DNA of 64,000 nucleotides from Candidatus Melainabacteria bacterium (GTDB lineage: Bacteria; Cyanobacteriota; Vampirovibrionia; Obscuribacterales; Obscuribacteraceae): positions 248,001 through 312,000 of the forward strand of contig JADJWK010000004.1 in NCBI GenBank assembly GCA_016716405.1. The letters run 5' to 3'. Both the position numbers and the translations under genes were made by a program. The notes below the pieces were generated by a model. The model was not told the DNA's origin. It saw only the letters and a list, made by a program, of their open reading frames with translations, and did no database searches. This document shows positions 8,490-17,787 of the stretch, piece after piece. Numbering within the stretch: position 1 is the stretch's first letter; every line of letters starts with the position of its first letter.

Positions 8490-9086
8490 GTGGAACATCG
8501 CGAGTTTATCGAGAGGCTCTCCCACCTGGATACTCCCTGCCTGTGCGACGCCGACCGGTCGCTCCGGGTAATGTCAAGGGAAATTCGCCTGCGCAGCGGC
8601 ACCCGGATAATGGCCGGGATAGCGCGGACAGTCCGGGTAAATGAAGATTTTCTCGGTGTCATCGAAGCGCTGGGCGACAGCCTTCCCGGTGAGGTCCTGG
8701 TGGTGGACGGGCAGGGCGGCAGCCTGGCCCTGGCTGGCGAGCTCTTTGCCAGCGAAGCCAGGCGCCGGGGACTGGCCGGACTGGTGGTGGACGGTGCCGT
8801 TCGCGACAGCGGCACTATCGCCGCCCTCGATCTGCCGGTCTACTCGCGGTGGATAAACCCCCTGGCCGGCACGAAAGTGAGAGCCGGCCAAGGCCAGATC
8901 GAGATCTGCTGCGGTGGCGTGACAGTGAAGCCCGGAGAAATCATCTTCGGGGACGCTGACGGGATCGTAGTGGCTTCCCTGAAAGAGCTCGAGAGCATAG
9001 TCGAGAAAGCCGAAGCCATTCAGGCAAGAGAAGCGGATATACTCGATCGTATAAGGAAAGGCGAAGATCTCACCGCCATGCGTTAG
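8490..9086 (+). CDS. RraA / HMG-aldolase family protein
   Basis: About 198 residues of the RraA superfamily (regulator of ribonuclease E activity A; 4-hydroxy-4-methyl-2-oxoglutarate aldolase; formerly menG). Diagnostic blocks are GLAGLVVDGAVRDS, ALDLPVYSRW and VKPGEIIFGDADGIVVA. The GVVDGxxRD motif carries the Arg-Asp pair that binds metal and substrate in the aldolases. I prefer GTG at 8490, which has GGAGG four bases upstream. The longer ATG frame at 8439 has no ribosome-binding site and would leave only 21 bases to the divergent gene. Function may be a class II aldolase/decarboxylase or a regulator. Confidence 0.87.
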   Translation: MEHREFIERLSHLDTPCLCDADRSLRVMSREIRLRSGTRIMAGIARTVRVNEDFLGVIEALGDSLPGEVLVVDGQGGSLALAGELFASEARRRGLAGLVVDGAVRDSGTIAALDLPVYSRWINPLAGTKVRAGQGQIEICCGGVTVKPGEIIFGDADGIVVASLKELESIVEKAEAIQAREADILDRIRKGEDLTAMR

Positions 9087-9448
9087 CGATCCCGGAGCTC
9101 GCGATTGTGCTTCATCTCGGTGATGCCCAGTTGCGCAAGCTCGCCGATCTTCTGGACGCCGTCTTTCAGCTCCCTGCCCATGGCCGTGACCTTCTCGGGA
9201 TCGAAGGACTTACCGATTAGCTCGGTGCCGCTGATGATCTGCTCGAGACCGCTGGCCATCCTGGAGAAGTCAGTGGTATTAAGCATATCCTTGAGGGCGA
9301 GGCCGCAGCGATTGAGGATCTCGACTATCTGATCCACATCCTTCTGTCCGTCATTGTCAAGGTCGAGTTGCTTGAGACGCTCGAGCCTCTCCTCCAGATA
9401 TTCGGTGAAAGAGTCCACCGCTACTTCGGTCAATTTGCGTTTGAGCAT
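9083..9448 (-). CDS. Small helical protein, unknown
   Basis: A 121-residue, mainly helical protein with no signal peptide. The ATG at 9448 has GGAG eight bases upstream; a TTG at 9460 would place that site inside the coding region, so it is rejected. The segment LDNDGQKDVDQIVEIL resembles an EF-hand or dockerin calcium loop, but only one is present. The rest is amphipathic helix (LEERLERLKQL, VQKIGELAQLGITEM). It converges with the RraA gene with a four-base overlap. No family recognised. Confidence 0.62.
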   Translation of the reverse strand: MLKRKLTEVAVDSFTEYLEERLERLKQLDLDNDGQKDVDQIVEILNRCGLALKDMLNTTDFSRMASGLEQIISGTELIGKSFDPEKVTAMGRELKDGVQKIGELAQLGITEMKHNRELRDR

Positions 9449-9490
9449 GATTGTCTCCAAATAAAACTAGATTGTACTTGGAGACAGCCC

Positions 9491-10075
9491 TCAGCGGGAG
9501 GCGACTTCCCGGGTCTCGCGAGCCGGATCGCCCGCCAGATCGAAATCGATCGAATCGAAAATCGCCTCGGCATCCTCGACATAGTCGTGGAACACCTCGG
9601 GCGGCGCCACGAACCAGACCTCCTGGACATGATGGCCGCTGTCGAAACTGGTATCCACCAGCATTCCCTGGCTGTAAACACTCTCCTGAGTCCAGAGACC
9701 CTGCACTCTCAGGACGGTTCCGTGCTCGTAGCTGACTGTTCTCGCCCAGTCCTTCTTGAAGCGTCCGGGCCAGCCTACCTGCTCGAGAAGAAGATGGATA
9801 CTGAGAAACTCATCCTCGCTCAGCTCGTGCCCGGGACGTCTGAGAAGCGACAGGAAAGGATTCTCCCGGGCGGTGAGATAATGATAGGTCTTCTTGGCAG
9901 GAGCTCTCACTCCGACGCCTACCCGGGGGTCTCTCGGGGACACGAAAAACTTCGATATCCACAGATAGCCCGGACGGGGCGGCTTCGCCCCCGGCTCCCA
10001 TTCTTCAGGCAGGGTCAATCTCGCCACCGGAGCTCCCTGCTGGTTTGTGATATCGATGAAATTAGCGTCTGTCAT
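9491..10075 (-). CDS. Cytoplasmic hypothetical protein
   Basis: A 194-residue soluble protein without signal or membrane segments. It has several Trp/Tyr/Phe-rich strands (YLWISKFFVSPRD, EVWFVAPPEVFHDYV) and a conserved-looking central region (HYLTARENPFLSLLRR). The end is acidic (EAIFDSIDFDL). It reads like a single compact alpha/beta domain, but I do not recognise the family. It stands alone between the small helical gene and the long spacer before the ATP-grasp operon. Confidence 0.6.
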   Translation of the reverse strand: MTDANFIDITNQQGAPVARLTLPEEWEPGAKPPRPGYLWISKFFVSPRDPRVGVGVRAPAKKTYHYLTARENPFLSLLRRPGHELSEDEFLSIHLLLEQVGWPGRFKKDWARTVSYEHGTVLRVQGLWTQESVYSQGMLVDTSFDSGHHVQEVWFVAPPEVFHDYVEDAEAIFDSIDFDLAGDPARETREVASR

Positions 10076-10470
10076 AACTCTCCTGGTAACATGAAAAATC
10101 TAGATCGATGACCGGCTCGATTGCGAGCATCCTGCATCTGTCCGGCTTCGCGAACCCCTGATTCTTCGGAAATGAGAATCCGAGGTCTGCACCGCGAAGC
10201 ATCGCCTCTTTGCGATGAGATGATCATTATAGCTCGAAAATACGATCCTGTCACTCTTCTCGAACCTCAATATTAAGCCCCGGCGAATGAAAGGACGGAC
10301 CCCGGTATCATATGCGATACCGCCCTCGAACTTACGATCAGGGACGATCGTCGGCTATTTCAGCTGCGAGAAAACTATGCCGCGCGGCCGCCCGATTGTA
10401 AATCGTTCGCATAGTTCGGACCGATGCGCTACAATCTTACTCGCGCCGAGCCGAAAAGATTAGAGGTGGA
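10076..10470. other. 395-base regulatory spacer before the amidoligase operon
   Basis: No credible gene. It contains two notable inverted repeats: CGGTATC/GATACCG (10303-10322, six-base centre) and AACTATGC/GCATAGTT (10373-10380 and 10409-10416), the latter enclosing CGATT-GTA-AATCG. A -10-like TACAAT at 10430-10435, with a weak TTCGCA 18 bases upstream overlapping the second repeat, lies 35 bases before the ATP-grasp start. This arrangement would suit a repressor-controlled promoter. Confidence 0.45.
10406..10435 (+). promoter_or_regulatory. Possible promoter of the ATP-grasp/alpha-E/kptA operon
   Basis: TTCGCA (10406) and TACAAT (10430) are separated by 18 bases. The -10 matches five of six consensus positions, the -35 only weakly. 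The right arm of the AACTATGC/GCATAGTT repeat overlaps the -35, so a bound regulator could block RNA polymerase. The downstream GAGGTGGA before the ATG at 10471 is a good ribosome-binding site. Confidence 0.35.
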
Positions 10471-11946
10471 ATGACTTCCCAGAAGCTCAGACGAACGAGA
10501 CCGCTCCTGTCGCAGTATCGTCCCCTGACCGGGACCTACGACGAGTATTTCGAGGCGCCCGGAACCCCCAGACCGACCCTGGCCAATGTCACGCGCCTGC
10601 TCGACGATCTGGGCCAGGGGGAGTTCCGCCTGAGACAGAAGCTGGCCGACGAGGCCTTCTTGCTCGGGGGTATAACCTTTTCGGTATATTCGGACAACCT
10701 CGGCGTCGAGAAGATCTTTCCCTTTGACATGATACCGCGCGTAGTATCAAGCAACGACTGGCAAAAGGTCGAACGCGGGCTGATCCAGAGGATTCAAGCC
10801 CTGAACATTTTCCTCAAGGACATCTATCACGATCGGAATATTCTCAAAGACAAGAAAGTTCCTTCCTACATTGTCGAGGGATCGAGCGGCTATATCCCCG
10901 AAGTGCAAGGTTTGATGCCCATCGGCGGCGTCTATGTCCACATCGCCGGCATCGACCTGGTGCGCGGTCCGGACGGCGAGTTCGTGGTTCTCGAGGACAA
11001 CCTCCGGACCCCCTCCGGAGTCTCCTACGTGCTCGAGAACCGGGCAATAATGAAAAGGGTTTTTCCCAGGGTTTTCGCCCGCGCCCGGGTTCGCTCCGTG
11101 GAAGAATACCCGCACTGGCTCCGGGACGCGCTCACCGAGCTCTCTCCGGTGGACCCGGACGGCACCAGGATGGTGGTGCTCACCCCGGGACCTTACAACT
11201 CCGCATATTTCGAGCACAGCTTCCTGGCTCGCAAAATGGGGGTCGATCTGGTGCAGGGGACCGATCTGTTCGTCCACAACCAGAAAGTGTATGTCAAAAC
11301 CACCAGGGGGCCGAGCCGGGTCCACGTCATCTACCGGCGCATCGACGACGGTTTCATCGATCCACTGGTTTTCCGCAAAGACAGCCTCCTGGGCGTGCCC
11401 GGCATATTCGAGGCGTACAGGGCCGGCAACGTCACCCTGGCCAACGCCATCGGTAACGGCGTCGCCGACGACAAGGCAGTCTATCCCTTCGTGCCCGATA
11501 TGATTCGCTATTACCTGAATGAGGACCCGATTCTCGGTCAGGTGCCCACCTATATCTGCGGGCGCGACGACGAATGCCGGTATGTGGTCGATAACATAAA
11601 GGATCTGGTGGTCAAAGCCGTGGACGCATCCGGCGGCTACGGCATGCTCATCGGACCGCGATCGAACAAGAAAGAGCGCGAGGATTTCGCCCGGCAGATC
11701 AAGGACAATCCCCGGGGCTATATCGCTCAGCCCCTTGTAGAGCTCTCCACCTGCCCGACCTGGACCAAATCGGGAACAGCACCGCGCCGGGTGGACCTGC
11801 GTCCTTATATCATCAGCGGTCAGACCACTCGTGTGCTGCCCGGCGGGCTCACCAGAGTAGCCCTGGCACCCAATTCCTATGTCGTTAACTCGAGCCAGGG
11901 CGGCGGGTCCAAAGACACCTGGATCCTTGAAGGAGGAGAGCCATGA
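10471..11946 (+). CDS. Circularly permuted ATP-grasp protein (DUF404/DUF407)
   Basis: A 491-residue enzyme of the CP_ATPgrasp family. Features are [18 protein letters not shown] near the start, the [20 protein letters not shown] block, [20 protein letters not shown] and the nucleotide-binding [19 protein letters not shown] followed by [11 protein letters not shown]-grasp enzymes activate a carboxylate as acyl phosphate and join it to an amine. This family has been proposed to make small peptides or peptide tags. The gene overlaps the alpha-E gene by four bases (ATGA), so the two are translationally coupled. Confidence 0.93.
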   Translation: MTSQKLRRTRPLLSQYRPLTGTYDEYFEAPGTPRPTLANVTRLLDDLGQGEFRLRQKLADEAFLLGGITFSVYSDNLGVEKIFPFDMIPRVVSSNDWQKVERGLIQRIQALNIFLKDIYHDRNILKDKKVPSYIVEGSSGYIPEVQGLMPIGGVYVHIAGIDLVRGPDGEFVVLEDNLRTPSGVSYVLENRAIMKRVFPRVFARARVRSVEEYPHWLRDALTELSPVDPDGTRMVVLTPGPYNSAYFEHSFLARKMGVDLVQGTDLFVHNQKVYVKTTRGPSRVHVIYRRIDDGFIDPLVFRKDSLLGVPGIFEAYRAGNVTLANAIGNGVADDKAVYPFVPDMIRYYLNEDPILGQVPTYICGRDDECRYVVDNIKDLVVKAVDASGGYGMLIGPRSNKKEREDFARQIKDNPRGYIAQPLVELSTCPTWTKSGTAPRRVDLRPYIISGQTTRVLPGGLTRVALAPNSYVVNSSQGGGSKDTWILEGGEP

Positions 11947-12947
11947 TCTCACGGGTAGCCGAAAGCTGCTTCTGGATGCTGCGCCAGCTCGAGCGCGCCG
12001 AGAGCACCGCCCATCTGCTTCAGGTGAATCGCTCTTTCATCCTCGACGTCAATCTGCCCGCCATCGAGCGCTGGTACCCTCTCATTATCGTCGCCGGCGA
12101 GCGCGAGGCCTTCAGCGAGCGTTTCGAAGAGAGCGAGCGCCGGGACGGCGAGACCGTACAGCGCTATCTGACCTGGGACAGGGACAACCAGGTCTCGATC
12201 CGCAATTCGCTTTTCTGGGCACGAGAGAACGCCCGCACCATCCGCGAGGTCATAAGCCTGGAGATGTGGGAAACGATAAACGCCCTCTGGCACTGGCTAT
12301 CTTCGGGGCAGGGCAAGCGCCTCTATAAGAGCGACAGGGATCGTTTCTACAAGACGATCATCACCGAGATCAATGCCATTCACGGTGTCGCCTACAACAC
12401 TCAGTCCCACGAGACCCCCTTCGACTTCATGCAGCTCGGCATGCAGCTCGAGCGCGCCGGACAGATAGCCCGCATCCTCGACGTCAAGTATCATGCCATC
12501 GGGCCTACTCGCATGGATATCGAGAGTCCCATCGAAGTGGCTCAGTGGCTGGCGCTTCTGCGCTCCTGCTCGGCTCAGGACGCATTTCTGAAACGCTCCA
12601 GGCACGGTATCACAGGTCCCGCCGTCTTCGACTTTCTGGTGCGCAACCGGCATTTTCCCCGTTCGGTCCTCTATTGCCTGGAACGAGCCGACAAATTCAT
12701 GCGCCGGATAAGACCGCACCACGATCCTGACGATAGCTTCAAGTCACGCCAGGCTCTGAACAAAGTAATCAGATATATCAACAGCACCAGCACCCAGGAG
12801 ACCCTGGAGAAGGGCATCCACAACGAGCTCACTTATATAGTCGACTCCATGAGCGATGTCTGCGGTATCGTCCATAGCGACTTCTTCGATCCCGAGATTC
12901 CCTCGGAGATAATGGAAGTGGAAGAGCCCAGCCTCTATCTGCGTTGA
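11943..12947 (+). CDS. Alpha-E domain protein (DUF403)
   Basis: A 334-residue all-helical protein, the standard partner of the permuted ATP-grasp enzyme. It opens with [18 protein letters not shown], the family signature, and contains [21 protein letters not shown] and [20 protein letters not shown], which carry the conserved Glu/Arg-rich helices. It is thought to be a non-catalytic or ligase-associated scaffold in amidoligase clusters. Its stop codon directly abuts the kptA ATG. Confidence 0.93.
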   Translation: MISRVAESCFWMLRQLERAESTAHLLQVNRSFILDVNLPAIERWYPLIIVAGEREAFSERFEESERRDGETVQRYLTWDRDNQVSIRNSLFWARENARTIREVISLEMWETINALWHWLSSGQGKRLYKSDRDRFYKTIITEINAIHGVAYNTQSHETPFDFMQLGMQLERAGQIARILDVKYHAIGPTRMDIESPIEVAQWLALLRSCSAQDAFLKRSRHGITGPAVFDFLVRNRHFPRSVLYCLERADKFMRRIRPHHDPDDSFKSRQALNKVIRYINSTSTQETLEKGIHNELTYIVDSMSDVCGIVHSDFFDPEIPSEIMEVEEPSLYLR

Positions 12948-13487
12948 ATGAGAGACCTGGTCAAAGACTCGAAATTCCTCTCCCTGATTCTCCGGCACAA
13001 GCCCGAGACGATAGGTATTCGCCTGGACGATTCGGGCTGGGTGGAGATCGACAACCTGCTCGAGGCTCTTGCCCGTCACAAGCGTCCTCTCACCAGGGAG
13101 AAGCTCATGGAGATCGTCGCGACCAACGACAAAAAACGCTTCGCTATAAGCGCGGACGGCAAACGTATCCGGGCTAGCCAGGGGCACAGCCTGGATATCG
13201 CCCTGGGATACGCGCCCTGCGTCCCACCGGCGGTGCTCTATCACGGGACAGCCAGCCGCTTTCGGCAATCCATCGAGGATCGGGGGCTGCTCAAAGGAGA
13301 CCGCCACCACGTCCATATGACGTCATCAGTTGATACCGCCCGTGCTGTCGGCAGCCGTCACGGCAAGCCCGTGATCCTGAGCATCGACGCCGGGGCGATG
13401 CACAGGGATGGCTATGAGTTCTTCCTGAGCGACAATGGAGTCTGGCTGACGGATCACGTTCCAGCAAGCTATATAGACTTCGGATAA
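12948..13487 (+). CDS. kptA: RNA 2'-phosphotransferase KptA/Tpt1
   Basis: A 179-residue protein of the Tpt1 family. LILRHKPETIGIRLDDSGWV in the N-terminal winged helix, RASQGHS, the YHGTA motif and the NAD-site pieces HHVHMTSSV and NGVWLTDHVP are all present. The family removes an internal RNA 2'-phosphate using NAD+, giving ADP-ribose 1'',2''-cyclic phosphate. In bacteria the natural substrate is unclear; ADP-ribosylation activities are also reported. Its start touches the stop of the alpha-E gene, so it is the third cistron of that operon, an unusual partner for amidoligase genes. Confidence 0.92.
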   Translation: MRDLVKDSKFLSLILRHKPETIGIRLDDSGWVEIDNLLEALARHKRPLTREKLMEIVATNDKKRFAISADGKRIRASQGHSLDIALGYAPCVPPAVLYHGTASRFRQSIEDRGLLKGDRHHVHMTSSVDTARAVGSRHGKPVILSIDAGAMHRDGYEFFLSDNGVWLTDHVPASYIDFG

Positions 13488-13991
13488 AGCCGAAACCAGT
13501 AAAGCCGAAGGAGCCGGTAAACCCGAACGGGCCACGAGCGACACCTATTAACCAGGTAGAGGGTCCAACGAATCAGTCCATATTGGCAATTTGCTTGTAT
13601 GTTTCCTGGCTTCGCTACTGGGCATTTGTTGCAGTTTTCAAGCGCGGCATATATTGCATCAAAGAGGAGAGAATCTGAGAAATATATGCCGCATCCCTGA
13701 GTTTTGCTGCTGGCAGGTCTCTTGATGGTTGGAGAAGGATCGATCTAGTCGTAGAAATGAAGCTCATTAACGGCTTTCGACACATCAGGAGAAACGCTAA
13801 TCAGTCGCCAATCAAGCGCCAATCAAGCGCTAATCAAGCGCTAATCAATTCGGGGGATTGAGCTTTCGCGTGACTCCATCTTCCATGCTCATCTCTCGTG
13901 GTCTGATTAGAGGTCTCGATCTAATAACCACGAAAAGGACTTTCAGGCAGAGAAGCAATGGTCCTCTGGATAGCGCGATCTCCGATAACAG
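13488..13991. other. 504-base intergenic region with a tandem repeat
   Basis: Between the ends of kptA and the convergent HIT gene. AT content is higher than in the flanks and no frame looks coding. The main content is the 11-bp tandem repeat at 13795-13849 (listed separately). I see no tRNA cloverleaf or clear terminator. Confidence 0.5.
13795..13849. repeat. Five tandem 11-bp repeats, unit CGCYAATCAAG
   Basis: Five head-to-tail units read CGCTAATCAGT, CGCCAATCAAG twice, CGCTAATCAAG and CGCTAATCAAT. The period is about one helical turn, so a protein bound to each copy would sit on the same DNA face. There is no ORF across it. It could be iteron-like protein-binding sites or a simple slippage repeat. 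Confidence 0.9.
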
Positions 13992-14468
13992 TCAAAAGTG
14001 CTTTTTGAGCCTGTCATATGTGGCCATCAAATCCTCGGGCACTATGCGGGTCTCGCCGATCACGGTCATGAAACCGGCATCGCCGCTCCAGCGCGGCACG
14101 ATATGCAGATGCACATGACCGGCCACACCGGCGCCGGCACACTTGCCCATATTCCAGCCGATATTGAAGCCGTCCGGATTGTACTCGCCCTCGAGCACCC
14201 CCTGGACTGTCTTGGCCAGTTTCATCATCTCGGCGGTAGCGTCGTCGTCGAGCGCCTTCAGATCGGGCTCGTGCGCGAAAGGCACCACCATCAGATGACC
14301 GTTGCTGTATGGAAAGAGATTCATGATCACATAGTTGAGACTGCCCCGATGGAGAATGAGAGTCTCGCGATCGTCGCCATGCTCCGGCAAAGAGCAGAAT
14401 ATGCAGCCCACAGGCCGCTCTTCGCCGACGATATAGCTGTAGCGCCAGGGTGTCCAGAGAATTTCCAT
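13992..14468 (-). CDS. HIT-family nucleotide hydrolase/phosphorylase
   Basis: A 158-residue HIT protein. The active-site triad HVHLHIVPRW is present, as is the LWTPWRYSYI start and CIFC pair typical of the Ap4A-phosphorylase-like branch seen in actinobacteria and many other phyla. Such enzymes act on dinucleoside polyphosphates or nucleotide conjugates such as AMP-amides. It lies 15 bases downstream of the transglutaminase-DUF2126 gene on the same strand, so it is probably co-transcribed with it; it may recycle adenylated side products, which is inference. Confidence 0.92.
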   Translation of the reverse strand: MEILWTPWRYSYIVGEERPVGCIFCSLPEHGDDRETLILHRGSLNYVIMNLFPYSNGHLMVVPFAHEPDLKALDDDATAEMMKLAKTVQGVLEGEYNPDGFNIGWNMGKCAGAGVAGHVHLHIVPRWSGDAGFMTVIGETRIVPEDLMATYDRLKKHF

Positions 14469-14483
14469 CGCGGTCTTCTTCCC

Positions 14484-17400
14484 TCAGTCTTTGATATAAC
14501 GACGCAAATCGAGTGTAATCGGATGCTCGGGATAAGGCTCGGCGCTCTGGTAGTCCACCGGCCAGGGAGTGTGGTCACCCGGTGAAAAACGGCTGGCCGT
14601 CCGGGCTCGAGCCTCCAGCCTGGTAAGCGGCATCTCCTCGTAATAACGTCCCTCGGGATGCACCACATAATACTGGCAGGCACCCAGAGACCGCCGCGAC
14701 CAGGTATCCACGAGCTCGAACTTGAGAGGATGGTGCACATTGATGTTGGGCTGCAGGCAGGCTGGCGGACGCCAGGCCCGAAAGCGCACACCGGCTATGT
14801 ACTCACCGGCGGTGGCGGTGCGGCTCATCGGGATCTCCACACCATTGACGATGGCGACATGACGATTGTCGATCCAGTTGGTGACTCGCACTTGAATGCG
14901 CTCCATGGACGAGTCCACCGGGCGAGAGAGATTGGCCATGCCGGGGATCTCGGTGAGCACGTGCCAGGGCTCGTGGGCGACCCTGAGCTCGAGACCCACC
15001 TGCTCGGCCTGCAACCTGCCCACCACCGGGAAGCGAAACTCGAGCATCGGCCGGAACCATTCCAGCTCGAGCTCGAGACCCCGGCTTCTCAGATCGCTCA
15101 GGACGTCCCGGAGGTCATCGTAGAGATAATGCGGGAGCATGAACTTATCGTGCAGAGCAGTACCCCAGCGGATAGGCTTGCCGGTGAAAGGGCGCTCGGC
15201 GAACATGGCCACCAGGGCTCTCAAAAGGAGCATCTCCACCACCGCCATCCGGTAATGGAAAGGCATCTCGAAAGCGCGAAACTCGATGATCCCGAGCCTC
15301 CCGGTGGCGATATCGGGGTTGTAGAGCTTGTCTATGCAGATCTCCGCCCGGTGCGTGTTGCCGGTCATGTCGGCGAGAATATGCCTGAGCAGCCGGTCCG
15401 CTGTCCAGGGCGGTGCCGCCTCCCCGGGAGCGGGAAACTGCTGGAGAGCCAGCTCCAGCTCGTAGAGACTGTCGAGGCGAGCCTCGTCTATACGAGGGGC
15501 CTGGGAGCAGGGACCGACGAAAAGCCCGGTGAAAAGATAGGACAGGCTTGGATGATTCTGGAAATAGCGCACGATACTGGCAAGCAGATGAGGCTCTTTG
15601 ATAAAGGGGCTCTGAAGCGGTGTCGGTCCACCCAGGGTAATATGATGCCCACCGCCTGTTCCGATTATGCGGCCGTCGAGCTGGTATTTCTCAGTGGCCA
15701 GACCTGATGTCGAAGCAGTCTCGGCGACAAGGGCCAGGGAACGGGCATATTCCCTGAGACTGTGGCAGACAGGCATATTAACCTCCACCACGCCGGGATC
15801 CGGGGTGACACTCAGACTGCGCAAACGCGGATCAGGATCCGGAGGATAACCTTCGATGCGGACCTTTATGCCTGACTCCGCCGCCACATCCTCCACCAGA
15901 CCCATGAGCTCGAGATAGTCGTCGACGCTGCCCAGGGGCGGCACGAAGATGCCGACGCCTTCGGACCGGGGCTCCAGACAGAGCGCCGTCCTCGGGGGCT
16001 CCGGATGGGCCTCGAGACTCTTGAGTGCCGCACCGGTAGTGGTGCCAGTTCTTCGCTTGCTCGGGAGCTTGCCGGTTACCAGGGAAGGATCGCTCGGAAA
16101 AACCGCCTCGGCGTTGCTCAAGATGCGATCGAGTGGCAGGCGCAGACCCATCGGGCTGTCGCCGGGAACAAGATACATCTTCTGCCGCCGGAAAGACCAG
16201 CCCCCGGAGATCCAGCCTCTCTCGCCCCGGGCAAGGGGCAGGCAATAGCCGACCACGGTGCCGACACCGCCTTCGAGAACTCTGGCGAGTCGCCGTCTCT
16301 CCTCTTTGTTGGTGAGATCACCGCTTTTGAGAAGCTCCTCGAGCTCGGCATCTTCAGGAAGATTCGCCTCGGCGATGGCCAGAGAGCAGGGATCTTCATA
16401 ACCGGCGATTAAATGCTCGTCCACCCCCAGGCGCCGGCAGAGCAGGCGGCCGAATTCCCGGCAGCTCTCGAGCTTATCTGCTGAGTTGGGGCCGGAATTC
16501 GGACTGGAATCTGCCAGGCTCCAGTCGATCAGATCCTGATTCATCCAGATCGGCTCGCCGTCCTGTCTCCAGACAAGGGTGAGAGCCCAGCGCGGAGCGC
16601 TCTCTCCCGGATAGATCTTGCCTGTTCCCACCACCGGCAGGACGCCCTCTCCAAAACATCTGGACAGACCGGCGAACATATCGGCGGCCTTCTCCCACTT
16701 GGACTGACCGAGAGCCGCTATCGACCACTCGGGAGCCGGGGACATATCGTCGGTGGTCCAGGTGGGCTCGGCACCGCAGGTGAGGTTCACCCAGAGACCC
16801 TGAAGCTTGCCGTCGGCGACGGCGCCGGCCTCGAGAATACGCTTCCAATCGGAGTCGGTGTAAGGCCGCTCCGGCTCCACCTCGGAGCCCAGACGCACAG
16901 CCTCCGAGAAAACCTCGAACCGGGAAGCCGCACTGCTGGCGGTGCCGGTCACGGCGGCGGCGTGCTCGGGGTTGACGGCGCAGGCCAGGGGAATATGCCC
17001 TTCTCCGCAAAAGAGACCACTGGTGCCATCAAGCCCTACCCAGCCGGCACCGGGAATATAGACTTCCGCCCAGGCGTGCAGATCCAGGCTCACCGGCGAA
17101 GAATCGCCCTCACCGGACTGAATCAGGTAGCCGCTGGCGAATCGAGCCGCCAGACCTATGCTTCGCAAAGTATCGATAAGCAAGACAGCCGAGTCCCGGC
17201 AGCTTCCCTGCCCGCTCTCGAGAGTTTCGCGGCTCTTCTTTATCCCTTCCTCTTCCCTGACTACATAAGCGATCTTCTCGCAGACGCTGCGGTTTAGTCC
17301 CACCAGATACTCGACAAGGTTGCCCTCGGGCGGATGGGCCCGGACGAATTCGGCAAGCACATCGCAGGCGGGCGGGGGAACGAGAAAGGGAGAAAGCTCC

Positions 17401-17732
17401 TCGGCAAGGCTCTCGGAATACTCGAAAGGCAACTCCTGGCAATAATCTTCTACGAAAAAATCGAAAGGATTGACCGGGGTGGTCTCCACGGTAGCGTCAA
17501 CAAGAACCGAAAACTCGTTAGCCTTCAAGTCTTGAGGGAAGGAGACCCGGGCGACCCGATTGCTCCAGGGATCGTAATGCCAGCGAATCTGCGATTCGGG
17601 CTCCACGCTCAGGCTATATGAGAGGATCTCGGCACGAGCATGCACGGCGGGACGCAGCCGGATCAGATGAGGACCCAGGCTGACTGGCTCATCATAGATA
17701 TATCTGGTTCTGTGTTGAATGCGATACTGCAT
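14484..17732 (-). CDS. Transglutaminase-like protease fused to DUF2126 (amidoligase-associated)
   Basis: A 1082-residue protein. The N-terminus (MQYRIQHRTRYIYDEPVSLG) is a bacterial transglutaminase N-domain, followed by the papain-like core with its Cys in GQGSCRDSAVLLIDTLR and His/Asp in DLHAWAEVYIPGAGWVGLDG. The second half is DUF2126, with GTGGGHHITLGGPTPL, FRAFEMPFHYRMAVVEML and IRWGTALHDKFMLPHYL. DUF2126 has been proposed to be a COOH-NH2 ligase of the GCS-like fold. The protein could therefore both join and hydrolyse peptide bonds. It is divergent from the fusion gene at 17788 and upstream of HIT. Confidence 0.94.
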   Translation of the reverse strand: MQYRIQHRTRYIYDEPVSLGPHLIRLRPAVHARAEILSYSLSVEPESQIRWHYDPWSNRVARVSFPQDLKANEFSVLVDATVETTPVNPFDFFVEDYCQELPFEYSESLAEELSPFLVPPPACDVLAEFVRAHPPEGNLVEYLVGLNRSVCEKIAYVVREEEGIKKSRETLESGQGSCRDSAVLLIDTLRSIGLAARFASGYLIQSGEGDSSPVSLDLHAWAEVYIPGAGWVGLDGTSGLFCGEGHIPLACAVNPEHAAAVTGTASSAASRFEVFSEAVRLGSEVEPERPYTDSDWKRILEAGAVADGKLQGLWVNLTCGAEPTWTTDDMSPAPEWSIAALGQSKWEKAADMFAGLSRCFGEGVLPVVGTGKIYPGESAPRWALTLVWRQDGEPIWMNQDLIDWSLADSSPNSGPNSADKLESCREFGRLLCRRLGVDEHLIAGYEDPCSLAIAEANLPEDAELEELLKSGDLTNKEERRRLARVLEGGVGTVVGYCLPLARGERGWISGGWSFRRQKMYLVPGDSPMGLRLPLDRILSNAEAVFPSDPSLVTGKLPSKRRTGTTTGAALKSLEAHPEPPRTALCLEPRSEGVGIFVPPLGSVDDYLELMGLVEDVAAESGIKVRIEGYPPDPDPRLRSLSVTPDPGVVEVNMPVCHSLREYARSLALVAETASTSGLATEKYQLDGRIIGTGGGHHITLGGPTPLQSPFIKEPHLLASIVRYFQNHPSLSYLFTGLFVGPCSQAPRIDEARLDSLYELELALQQFPAPGEAAPPWTADRLLRHILADMTGNTHRAEICIDKLYNPDIATGRLGIIEFRAFEMPFHYRMAVVEMLLLRALVAMFAERPFTGKPIRWGTALHDKFMLPHYLYDDLRDVLSDLRSRGLELELEWFRPMLEFRFPVVGRLQAEQVGLELRVAHEPWHVLTEIPGMANLSRPVDSSMERIQVRVTNWIDNRHVAIVNGVEIPMSRTATAGEYIAGVRFRAWRPPACLQPNINVHHPLKFELVDTWSRRSLGACQYYVVHPEGRYYEEMPLTRLEARARTASRFSPGDHTPWPVDYQSAEPYPEHPITLDLRRYIKD

Positions 17733-17787
17733 GGAATAATGAGGGGAGTGGTTGCGAACTTGTCCTGGAGTCCCATAAGTTTAGTAT

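Noticed and set aside
10747..11952. 401-residue minus-strand ORF
   Set aside because: Antisense to the ATP-grasp gene, with no family features.
13795..13849. CRISPR array
   Set aside because: The 11-bp units abut directly with no unique spacers.
13858..14118. 86-residue plus-strand ORF after the tandem repeats
   Set aside because: Composition is not coding-like and half of it is antisense to the HIT gene.
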